A stretch of DNA of 64,000 nt from Prinia subflava (taxonomy: Eukaryota > Chordata > Aves > Passeriformes > Cisticolidae): contig NC_086249.1 of NCBI RefSeq assembly GCF_021018805.1, forward strand, positions 79,634,472 to 79,698,471. Reading direction: 5' to 3'. This document shows positions 49,935 through 61,655 of this stretch, in pieces; position 1 is the first letter of the stretch; each line of letters opens with the position of its first letter. The notes under the pieces were generated by a model. It saw only the letters and a list, made by a program, of their open reading frames with translations. It had not been told where the DNA came from and did no database searches. A program made the position numbers and the translations under genes.

Positions 49935-52900
49935 ACAATGATTCTGTGCTCCATACTAGTAAAGCCAAATCCAGGCACGTGAGAAAGTTTGTCCTATAAT
50001 GTATGCAATGATGCTTAGAGGTACATATACAGCTTTTTCCTTTTTGTCTCTCTGAGCAGTTTGCTCTGCATGTTTACACTGCATGAACACAACTACCTAA
50101 CATGCAGGTGATAAAATCACACTAGAGCCAGTGTGATGGGGGGCAGGTGTGGATTTCATGTCTGATGATAAGTAAATAGTTGTGGGTTTACGTCAGCCCA
50201 TAAGGCTGTTTTCTGCCTATTTGCACCACTTCTATATGACTTTGACTACTGCCTTTTAGGATAGACCTTATCGCCTTTTGAAGGTTTGTAGACTTCTCTT
50301 ATAGTTTTCTCTCCTTTAAATTCTTTCTACTACTACACGGTTTTTTCCTCATTAAAAAACTTGTTTCTAGTAATACCTTCTTAAAGGTGAGAAGTAACTT
50401 TTAGATGGCTGTTTTCAATAACAGTTTTGTTGCCCAGGGCTCAATCTGTGTCAGACTTATTTTGGAAAAGACATATTAGTGGTCCTTCAACAGTTACTGG
50501 ATTACATTTATGCACAAAATTATTCAGAAAGAGTTTTGCTGTAGCAACTTCCCAGCAACATCCAGAATTCACACAAGCCACATCATTGAAGTAGCAAAGT
50601 ATTGCAGTAACAAAGTAATCATTTGCAGCAAGCAAACCAGCTCCACATTGGAAATTTCGCTATGAGACATTCACTCTAAATTATGCATTCTTCATAGGCA
50701 TTCTGCATACAGAACTGGTGTCAACCAGGGGGAAATAAAACATTTGAGACAAAAGCATAAAGCTAAGAAGTGCAGTGTGTGGAGAGAAAGAGACCTCTTC
50801 CTCTGCTTTATTTGTTATGTAAACAGTGTAATTTTGGTAAGATTTTACAAGACTACCCAGCAAGCTCAATTATGTATTGCAACCCTTCCCCATCTGCCAA
50901 GAGGTTTCTGCCTCTGGGACTGTCTTACACTAGGGCATTGGCATACTGTGTGTTTACATTTGTCTGGAGGGTTCCCACAAGCACTGCACCTCACTGCTCT
51001 CATAGCTACTCTGATAGCCTGCCTTCACAGTAGAGTTAACCCGATTGCAAGTGTAGTGAAAATGTGGTATCAGATCATGCAGATTAAAAGTATGTTAGGT
51101 CTGGAGGTCCTCATCCTTTGGATGCTGTAGTCCAGACCAATGTGACTGTGTCCATAGAAACACTGTCCCAGCACAAATGTGTTAAAAAGGACTTTTCAAT
51201 GAACTCATTCACAAGGTGCTCTCTCATCTGCCCAGAAATGCCCTTTATGGCAGACATGAAAACAATGCTTTATGTAAGTAGCTTCCAAGCAATTATTCAT
51301 TATAAATGCAGACAGTTCTGACAGCAAAAGCAAACAGCATTTGGCAGCAAGAACTTAATAAAAATGTCATTAAGGAATTCAGTCTGCCAACCAGCATGTG
51401 CTTTGTAGTGCAGTGAGCTGACTTCCCTTGCCTCTTTGCCTCTTTTTTTGGCTGCTAATCATAAAAATGTCACTGTAAGTATATTTTCCCTCTTGATGTG
51501 TTCTACTGGTACCATACCACAGCTTACCAGAAGATTGATGTCACCTCTTGGCAATCTGTATTTTCTGTCAGTGTCTCTGAGATGGAACAGAAATAAAACA
51601 AAAATGCACAACACAGGAGAAGTATAGCAAAGCAGTACAAGCCTGGTAATACAGGAGTGTAAATGGTGGTATCAACATTTAGTTTCTCTGCATATTCATT
51701 GCAGGTATTTGCAAACACAAGCCATTATTTGTGTAGGTACTTTGCAGGGTATTAACCTCTGGCAAGGAATAGCTGATAAGAATGATTCCTGATGAAAACA
51801 GTTTATATTTGCTTTACTCATGCTTACTCGGTGTCACAAAAATGAAATGTGTTTAAGATTAAGGGAATAAACTATTTTTTAAAACCCCATGGCTCTATCT
51901 TGACCTAGACAAAGTAAAACATTTTTATCAAATGGCTGGAACAAATTGATATATTAGTTGCTTTACAAAGGTTAATTTGCAAAATTGGCATGTGGCACTG
52001 AGTCTTGGCATGCCATATACCATCCTATGTGGGTGTACAGAGACAAAATATAATTTAGTGCTCTGGTCTTTGTCCAAATGTATCTGACTTTCAGTCAACA
52101 AGTGAGAATGTATATACTTTTTCACTACAGGGGATCGGCAAAGAAGTTTATCTGTTCTTTTTAAAAAAATAAAAACAAAACAAGAAGAATAAAAAGCCTT
52201 ATGTTGGAGAATGAGCAGCACTTTACAGAGACTTTTTTTCTGGGTTTACTTCCTAATGTTACCAATATCAGGAACAGAAATCTTGACCCTTATACATTTG
52301 CTGAAAGATTTATTCAGAATTTAGTTGAAAGAGCAGAAGTGTTGAGTGATTTACACAGACAGTATTTTTTATGAATAGTTTAATTAAATGAATGTAAACT
52401 ATCTTTAATAAAACTTCAACAAATTTCACAAATGAGATGTTTCAAACAGTCTGAACAATGATCTCATTTGCTTTACCTGGTGAGTCTGATTTCCTTGATG
52501 TCATATCACAGCCCTGCCATTTCTCTCCATTTTCTTTAAAACTTATGGGTGCATCAGAATTTTGAACTTCTAGTTTCCATGATTTTGGTTCTCTATCTGT
52601 TTTTATGTCTATATATGGAATAGTTAGCTTATTACAGTTTAGATGACCAATGACTAATTTGTCCAGAGAGGATACCTATTTTCCTCTGGATTATCCCGCC
52701 CATCCTACTGCTTTAGATGCTTTATTTGAACTAACTAGTTTATTTTTACACCACTTTCAAGAATTCCTTATGGGCAACTGAATTCTAACAAGGGTAGTTA
52801 GAAGTGACCATTACCAGTACCTTTGACACTTTTACACATCTTTGACTTTCCCCCCTTGTTGCTGGAAAGATAAGGTTCATATTATTAAACTCCCCACCCT

Positions 52901-55900
52901 TTAAAAACCTTTTTGGCTCTAGCTCTTCCTTCACTGAATTTCCCATCTTTGCAATTAGAGTAGTTTGAAGACTTGTCAGTTACTAACCCAGTTCCAACCC
53001 CACTGACAGGCAGAGTGATTCTGTAGGAGAGAAGTGCTATCTACATTAGTAAGCATTAGTGGCACTCAGAAAACTGGGTGTTCTGAAGAAACTCTGCATG
53101 TTGCCAGTTCTTTCTGCCATTCAGCACTAATGAAAGAGTTGATGACCTTGCTGCAGCTAACAGATGCTGCAGGAAAGGTTGCAAGCTATTAAATTAGGAA
53201 CAGAAATACAATACATTAAGACTAATTGAGTATGTTGGTTCCTCTTGTGACTGTGATATTGGTGGTTTGATAATGACACCTCTGCTGAGAGTTTCTGAAG
53301 CCTTCCAGAGTTCTGACATTGGAGCAGATGAGAATTAAAGAATAGCAGGAATTTCTGAAGTAGTGTTAATGGCAGCACTGACAGTGCTGGTGAAAATGAA
53401 ACAGGGAAAAAGAGTCTGCCTAAGACTACCAAAATCTCAGGTCTGCTTTGCTATGGAGAATGCAGGATTGCTGTCAGACTAGTGTGACAGAGTGGGTTGA
53501 GAGGAACCTTTAGGTTTCACCTATGAACTTGCCCTACCTTACATTTCTGGGACTTATTTGCTGAGCGCCTAATGGGACTCTGAGCTCTGTATGGAATTGC
53601 TGCAGTAGTGCCATTCCTTCAACATAGGGGAAAACTATGCCTCCAGTATGCTCGATTCTTCAAAACTTTTTATTTCTTCATCAAATTATATCAAGAAATT
53701 TACATCAAGAAATACAATGTTTCCCTCGAACCAAGTGCTTTCCATAAAGATTGCTTTTTGGAGAGGAAAGGTTGATTCAGAAACTTCAGGAATGGTAGTG
53801 ATTCCATCAGAAGAAAATCAGTTGCACTGGGACAGCACAGCTGAACTCACAGCATCTTGTGGTAATACAGTTTTGGAAAGAAGAAGCAAAAATAAGAAAC
53901 CCTACAAGTCTCTAGTGGCTAGAATTTCAGACGAGGAAATGTTCTCTTTTAAACCTATTTGAGTTTTGCTGCAGAGAAAGAATTGAAAACTGGGTCCTCT
54001 CTCCATACTCTGTTTTATGGGCAAATTAGGAATATTCACTTACTAAGAAGTTGCTGAGATGCCCAGCAGGTTAATCACAGAGATTGCCAGGACCATGGCA
54101 AAAAATTTACTTAGTGCACCATGACTCTTCCCTGCTCTCTGCCCTCCCCTGAGCCCTCTCTCACAGACATCTAGAGCATAGACAGCTGTTACATATATTG
54201 CAGTTTGGTACTGACTTGGTCTAGTCATTGCAGACTGGAAAACAACTCATTGTTGGGTGGGACTTGAGTAGGTCTTATATTTTTCAGAATTGATTGTCAC
54301 ACAGGAATTATTTTGATATTACAAGTTCTCTACAAGAGGCATTAGCCGTTTCTTTAAAGAGTGAACAAAGTTTACCATCACAGGGAAGCTTAGATCTCAT
54401 TCACAGGTTGCAGCTCTGTATTTCTCAAAACTTTTCAAATTATACCATCTGTGAAGTGGACAAGGTCAGTCAAAAATGATGGAGAAGGTAACATTAAAAC
54501 ATTCAGTAGCCCCATCCTTTTACAGATTGCCCCTCATCTCTTCTCCACCATGAGGCATTTCCCTCAGCAGACTTCTTCTTCTTTCTAGCCCTTACTGTAG
54601 AAAATGTAATAAGACACGTGTCAACATGTCTTATAGCAGGCTCTGTAATTTACCAGAATTCAAGATATTGCCCTCACAACAACAGAGTAGGGAATATTTG
54701 TCAAGGAAAATGGTTCTTGTGCTGCAGAACATACACATGTTCATTTGCTGTTTTGTGTCTTTTAAACTCCATTATGAAATTGCATCACTAAAAGCTGAAA
54801 CCACGGTAGATTAACTTCTCTGGAATTCATGTGTGTCTACTTGATACTGTGAACTCAATGAATCCTTGAGAACATTTAACTTTGTTTTCTGTCATTTCAT
54901 GCCAATATTTTTAAGGTTTTTTTTACTTATGGAAAAATTAGACAAAAATTCAGAAATTGAAAATACTTTCAAAAAATCTCTATTTCAGAGGTACTCACAG
55001 GAACTGTTGTTAGGTTTCTCATGGCATGGTTTTCTGTATTCTGTTTTTCTTTCTTGATAAACCATCTAAGGTTGCCCCAAGAGTACCCACATGAAATTCA
55101 TACTGGGAAATTGAATCATGCTTGGTATTTTGACCTATGGAAAAGAAGGACACTTAAGACAATAAATTCTCATGAAGCTCTATAATACGAAATCTTAAAT
55201 AAATTCCTTTTGATTAGTGAAATATTTAGTTTCTCAAAAAATTAATTAGTTTTTACTTGTCAGGACTTTTTTTCAGGGAGAAAAGTGTGAGTCACTGATG
55301 TTCATGATTTTGAAAACTTTGAATTGAAAATTTTAAAAACTGATTTTGAACAAAATTTAAACAGCTGTTTTAATCAGCAGAAAGCATATATGATGAATAG
55401 AGAGCTTATTTTTAATGCTTCTTAGAATATTGTCTTCCCTGCTTCTATGCTCTTAATATGAGTGTGATGGTAAGCAATGCTAACTCTTTGCGTAGTCTTT
55501 CAGTTAAGCTGGATGTTGTTTGCATTTGTAAATAAATAGTTGGAGAACATGTTGACCAAGAATAAGAATAAAAAAATCATAACACCTAATTTTTCACATG
55601 GTAGGTGATAAGAAAAAAATATGTTGAAACATAGACTTGCTGCTTAATCATTATTTTCCACTTTCCACCTTTCCCCCTTGACATAATTAGATTTGTCATC
55701 AGTTGCTCAGCATATTTGGCCATGCTGAATCAGAAAGGGAAGAGAAAACAATTAATTCCACTTCCTGATGCATCTTTCCCATTCTGTTCATTTTTCCAGG
55801 CAGTGTTCAATCCACTGCTTACAAAGTTATTTTATTCTGGGGCTTTGCAGATAATGATGGAGAAAGTTTAAACATGTATTTTGAGCTGTAATTAGGCATG

Positions 55901-57239
55901 ACTGATTACTCAGATTGAAGCATAAATTATAAAATCAGGCATATATGTATTTAAATCCAGTACTGTTAAGACCAAAATTAATGGATTTGCTATATAACAT
56001 ATGAAGGCCTAAAAGCCATCTATTGAATACAAAGGGCAACAATACACTCTGATGCCAAACTCATACAAAAAGAACAAGAAGCACATGGATTTGGACTTTG
56101 ACAGGCTGTCTCCACCAAAGAAACTGGAACTCTGCAAGCTCTGCTTCAAATTTGAGAATTTTTATTTTATTCATTTGTTCTCTTAATAGTGCACTTCAAG
56201 TCACCAGAAGTGTCACAGAAGTTAAACAAGAACATTCTTTCTAGATTAGTAACAGAAAGAATGGATCACAGTTTGGATTTAATTTCTAAGCTTTGGACAC
56301 ATTGTGGAGACAAGAAGTTCAGCCTAGAAAAAGTTCTCGTACGGCAGAAAAGGGATTTATTTATTTTTTAATGTGACAGACAAAACTGTTGACAGGCACA
56401 ATGAGGAACCTCAAAAGCTTTTCAACACAGAGAACAATGCCTGAAGAATTGTGCAGTTTCTCACAGGGTCTGTCTATTCTGCTTTTTAAAAATGTTCTGG
56501 TTAGTTGAGCTTTTATCCAGTAAGATTTATGTATGATTTCATGTCTGTCCAAAAATGAATTAGTTTTATTGTGATTTTTAATCAAAATAGTGGCAATTAT
56601 ATCCACAATCCCCTTCTCTCCCATAAAGCTTCTTCTTTTCATGAATATTTCACATGCCTACCAAATATGTGAAAGGACTAATGTGCATGTCTAAAAGTTA
56701 TGTTTCATTCTCTATTTTTCTAATGGTTCCATACACATTCTCCTGATGTAAAGACAAGAAGGTCATGGGAGATATTACTTGCCATTTACTGGAGCATATT
56801 ATGGGGCTCTGTAGCTGCATCTACATTACACTTTGCATTAATACACAGCTAAAGCCATGTAGTGAATTCCTCTGCCTCTAGCTGTGCATTGGCTGCTTTG
56901 ACCTGTAGAGCAATCACATGCATACAAACTCAATATTCTTTTGATGAACAAGAATCTGTGCTTCTACTGTGAATCAAGTGCACCCCAACCCCTAAGAGAC
57001 CTGAGGGTCTAAATCAAGCATGGGCTTTCAGACAACCTCAGTCTGCTGCCAGAGGATGGATAAAGGTAAAAGTTCTGTACCATCCTGTGCAGCTATAAGA
57101 GACAAACACTGACTGCTTCCCTGCTGAGCCACTTCACACCCAAGTACTTGCTAAAGCTGATTTTGCCTCTGATTCTTCACTTCCTGTGAAATATTTTAAT
57201 CTCATTTCACTCTGATCTCTTGCATGCCTCTTTGTTTTC

Positions 57240-58090
57240 CTATTTTTTTTTAATTTCTAAAAAATTAATATAAGCAAAATGGCTCAGAAAGTGCTCAAAC
57301 CCCATGGGATTTCCCAGTCTAGCAGTTGATTTGGTAAATCAGTGCAATACCTTCATATATTGACAGCTTGTTCAGACACATAACATTCCAATTATCTAGA
57401 ACAATGATTCCTGGAATGGAAGCAGATAATTTCATAGTTTTTTTAAAGAATCTACTTTTAGTAGTCTGATTTAGAGGGAGTGCAGTAATTTAGGATTTAC
57501 TTAGTGTGTTAATGCTGAGCCAAATCGATGTGACACATTTATTCCCTTTAATCACACCAGTGTTATCTTGACAATTAACCTTTGATGATTCAAAAGCCTT
57601 TTGAAAGGACTAGTGGCACTATAATTCTATATTTAGATCTAATTAAAGCTTTTGTTCTGAACATGATTTTCCCTTTAATGCCAATTGCATTACTATATGT
57701 GCTACAAATGCAATCATATAATTGAATGTGTTTGAAGTAGTAGCTCAAAAAGAACAAATGGGCAGTCCAAGTGGCAAAACGCTTCAGGAAAAAATGAAAT
57801 GGTAATTACTTGGCTAGCACAGCATTTTTATATTTATATTATGAAGAGCAGAATATTGACATATTTTTTATTTTATTTTCATCATGTCACCTCTGCTATT
57901 GCTATTTATATACTTTTGCTCCTTGAACTAATTTAAATCTATGTCTTAATCTATTTTTTTCTCAAAAGAACAGGTGAAAATAAATATTACTACCACTCTT
58001 CTTGCAGTGCAAGTCATTGCTGGGCTTGAGCTGGTTTAACTGAAAATGATGGAATGCTCTCTCTTTTCAGTATATTCAAGGCAATATTGT
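57240..58090. promoter_or_regulatory. candidate conserved non-coding (enhancer-like) element
   Basis: This is AT-rich but complex sequence free of recognisable repeats, dense in TAAT/ATTA homeodomain cores, with CTTTGAT-like LEF/TCF cores and AACAAT SOX-type cores (for example around 57390-57680). Such composition is typical of vertebrate conserved elements in large intergenic regions. Conservation itself cannot be judged from one sequence. Confidence 0.25.
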
Positions 58091-59638
58091 CAAGATATGC
58101 AGAAGGCTTAGCTATTATTCTGAATTGTTACTACTCTTAATTGTTTCTTGTGTTCTAATCTTATCAATTCTATTTTTTTTAATGAGAAAAAATCAATTCA
58201 ATGACTAAATTGAACAATATGGTTCATTTACATATTGTATGTATTTATAAACATGTAAATCCCACAAAAATGCCTATATATACACTTCCCCCTCCACCCC
58301 TATTCCCATAAACTACATTATAAGCAAATTAATGCTTTATCTGGTAGCTATAAATTAATTTTAGCAAACATAATTTCGGACTGTGCATTTGGTAGCAATT
58401 ATCAGCACACAGATTTCATTTAACAGAGCTAGGAGAATGAGAAAATTAATGGAGAAGTCTTATCAATTTAATTCCTTCTCTTTCTCAGGCCGTGGTTGGG
58501 ATGGCCTTTCTGTCATAGTGAGATGGGGGAGAAGAAAGGGCAGAGGAAGTGGAGTGGCTTTATTTGAGTGCTTTCCTCTACCATAGGTAATGGCACCTGA
58601 GTCAAAAGGGCAGGCAAGTGAGAGGTAAAACAAGGCAGAGGGGTGATGTCACTGTTTCAATGGGCAGGGGACCAAGTCAGTTATCATAACGATGAGAATG
58701 TCACTTCTTATTTCTTTTTAGGTAGTGTATGACATTCCCCATATTGATGGTGTCCCATTTACTTTCTGTGTCTTCTGCAGAGATTTGGTACTTGTAGATA
58801 AGGAGTTGCTGTCTGGGAATGGTACATGAAAGGGGAAATAAGTAATTCCCATCCTTTTGAGTGAGGATTCACTGGGGTTTGTAAGACCTGCTGTGCATCT
58901 GGAAGGGGCAAGTGTTCCTGGCATTGCTGGGAAGGCCACTCAGCTGTGTTTCTAGAATGAGTTTATTTCATTAATAATTGTATTTCCAAGGGAGGCAGAG
59001 TTTTTGTAAAGCAGAGGAATTGCAAAAGCAAGAATACAGGTGCCTCTCAGATAGCCAGCTATGGTGTGTTAGGCAGTGAGAACTGTCATGCAAACTAGCA
59101 AGAAATAAATCTCTCCCTGCTGCCTCACGGTGAAATATCTATTTGCTCCTGGAGTGTGGTCTTTTTGCCAGTGATGAGCAGCAATAAAAGTGCAGTGAAT
59201 AGAGGGCCATGGTATGTAAACGATAGGCATTTAAAAAAGGTGTTACTTCTAAGGACTGTGCTAAGAACACTTTTACTACACAAGAAAAGAGAAGTCTTGT
59301 TTGTGAGGTGGCACATAGCACAGTTAGCAAGTAGTATTTTGAAGAAATCCCAGAGGGTCTAGGCCATGATAGAGGATAAGAGAAGATTAAAGAATGAGTC
59401 TTCTTCTATGAACTCTGCTCTGCATAAAACTAGTGATGGGTTGAATAAACTGTGTAAAAGATGAGTACACAAATAAGATGTGAAGCTGGAATAATTTTCT
59501 TACTGGAGGTTCAAGCTTTCACAGGAAATCCACCATTCTAGAGAGATTTTGGCAACACAGCCTGACAGAAACGTAGCCATGCATCTCCCAAATTGCACAT
59601 AACTTTGTTTCCTTGAGGTGTCAGAAATCAGTTAAGGG

Positions 59639-59697
59639 GACTAGATAGTCTTACTTTGACTTGTGCTGTGACTAGATAGTCTTACTTTGACTTGTGT
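59639..59697. repeat. 31-bp tandem duplication
   Basis: The unit beginning GACTAGATAGTCTTACTTTG and ending CTTGTGCTGT is repeated immediately at 59670, identical until the last few bases. It lies in intergenic sequence. Confidence 0.95.
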
Positions 59698-61379
59698 ACT
59701 TGACTTGGCTCTTCCTTGACTTTACCTTGTAATTTCTGGAGAACACAGGAGCTTGGTTTGGAGGTGAAGAAAGGAAGGGACATGGTCTCAAGGCAGCCTT
59801 TGCCATTCAGTTTCAGAAGGGACACAGAAAAAGGTATTTTTTCTGTGATGGTAGTTCTAGTTAGTTCTCCAAAGGAATAGGTGTCACAGTCATTGAGGGT
59901 GAAAACTGTCTGCTAAGACCAATTGTCAATGAACACATGAAAAACAAGGAATTCTGTGCACAACTCACTCAGAACTGAGGTAGCCAAGCTTCATGTATGT
60001 CTTTCTCTTCATCTATTCCCTGCTTCTTCACCCCTACAAGAGGAACTTCTTGTGTTTAATGGAGAGTTAAAACATCCCTTAATGAGAGCACCAAATACAC
60101 AGCGTGACTCCACAAGCTTTATTTCCTTGTATGACCACAGTACACCCTCTGTCCCTTTCCTAGTTTAAACAGTTGATTACAGCTCTTACCCAGGGCAGCA
60201 GTAGGGGAAGAAAAAACACTGCAGAAACATTAATCTTTGTTCATGTACAGTAGTGGAAGTCTAGCATTGCACTGGTCTCTGAAGGGACCTTCAGGTGGGA
60301 GTTTACCAGCCTAAAGATCTTGCAGTTTATCCTATTGTATATTTAATTTTGGTTTTGTTTTTAATTTGCTCCTGTTCTTGCTGAGACTGGATCATTGTTT
60401 ACCAAATCCAGTGCCCACAGAGAGCCTACAAGGAGCAGAGCTCTGTCCCCATGGCCTTGGTTACAAAATTCTAACCCTCTAATGCAATAAGGCATCTCAG
60501 AGCAACCTCACAGCAATCTGTTCCGGTTTTATATATGCTTACAGTATAAAATTTAAACTCTTCAAAGATGCCTCTGTAGTATTTTTCTCTCCCTGGGAAA
60601 AACTATGGTGAAGCCATAAACAGATCTAAATGTGAAAACAAATAAAATTTGCAATTTAGCATGTCTCAGCATCAGACAGGAAGGAAATGCATGAATGCAT
60701 CAGTGTTCTGAAAGAATTAATTTTAATTTGTCTTCCATTTGATTCATTTCACATAGTTTAGCATTGTTTAAATTCCTATGTTTCACTGGAGCTGTAATTT
60801 TAGCATGATTTTTGTATAATATCATGTTTTGAAGACTTTGCATAATATCTACTGCTAGACAAAGATCCAAAGACAAAAGAAAAGAGATAACTTTCTACAA
60901 GACCAGAAACAGAATGTTTGTGATTGTGGTTATGAGATTTATTCTTTTACTTCACTAAGCATCTCTGGTGTTAGTGCTCTGGTATTCTGTTGTACATTGT
61001 TGCGTTTTACTGGATGACACTTTTGCACTCCTTAACTGTCACAGATTCACTGTTCATGCTGTTATCCTAACTAAAATTGTTTTATTAATAATGGGAAGAA
61101 ATCTGAATTATTTCATTCACAAACACAAGTCAAAGCCCTTCTTTCAGGGAATCCCAAGGATTGGCATGATACAGTCCATGTTCTATGCTATCCCTTTTGC
61201 CAACTGAGAGAATGCAGATCCAAGTGGCTGGACAGGAGGCAGAAATTTTGTGTCAGACTTGTATTTGTGTATTATGTATAGAAATGCAGAGTGGGTGAAC
61301 AGCAGCACATGCTCTTAAGCCAGAGGGTGACAGTGAGGATGGGGAATGGAAGCCCTGTACCAGCTATTCTCGGCCTGTA

Positions 61380-61655
61380 GCCCAGAAAGCCAAAATTGTC
61401 CTGGGCTGTGTCAAAAGCAGCACGGGCAGCAGGTCGAAGGCTCCTCTCTATTCCATTCTGAGATCCCACCTGGAGTGCTGCATCCAGATCTGGGACCTCC
61501 AACATAAGAAAGAAGTGGGCCTGTTGGAGAAAATCCAGAGAAGGGCCATGAAGATGGGCAGGAGGGCTGGAACTAGGGGACCAGTAAGGTCCCTTCCAAA
61601 CCAGACTATTCTGTGATTCTATGATTCAGTCTATGATTTTATGATTGTATTCCCA
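61380..61655 (+). mobile_element. CR1 LINE 3' fragment with internal deletion, forward
   Basis: CTGGGCTGTGTCAAAAGCAG, CACCTGGAGTGCTGCATCCA and GAGAAGGGCCATGAAGATGG are CR1 blocks. The sequence then jumps to AGGTCCCTTCCAAACCAGAC and ends in the terminal repeat ATTCTGTGATTCTATGATTC. The region normally lying between these blocks is missing, so the copy has an internal deletion. Confidence 0.9.

Larger units (their letters stand above)
47571..61379. other. long intergenic stretch without recognised coding genes
   Basis: This is mostly AT-rich unique sequence. It holds the block near 49 kb, the candidate regulatory element at about 57.2-58.1 kb and two small duplications, all listed separately. 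A 104-residue open frame at 53648-53962 (plus) has no recognisable domain. In mammals, as I recall, the next gene upstream of UXS1 is ST6GAL2; no exon of it is visible here. Confidence 0.6.
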
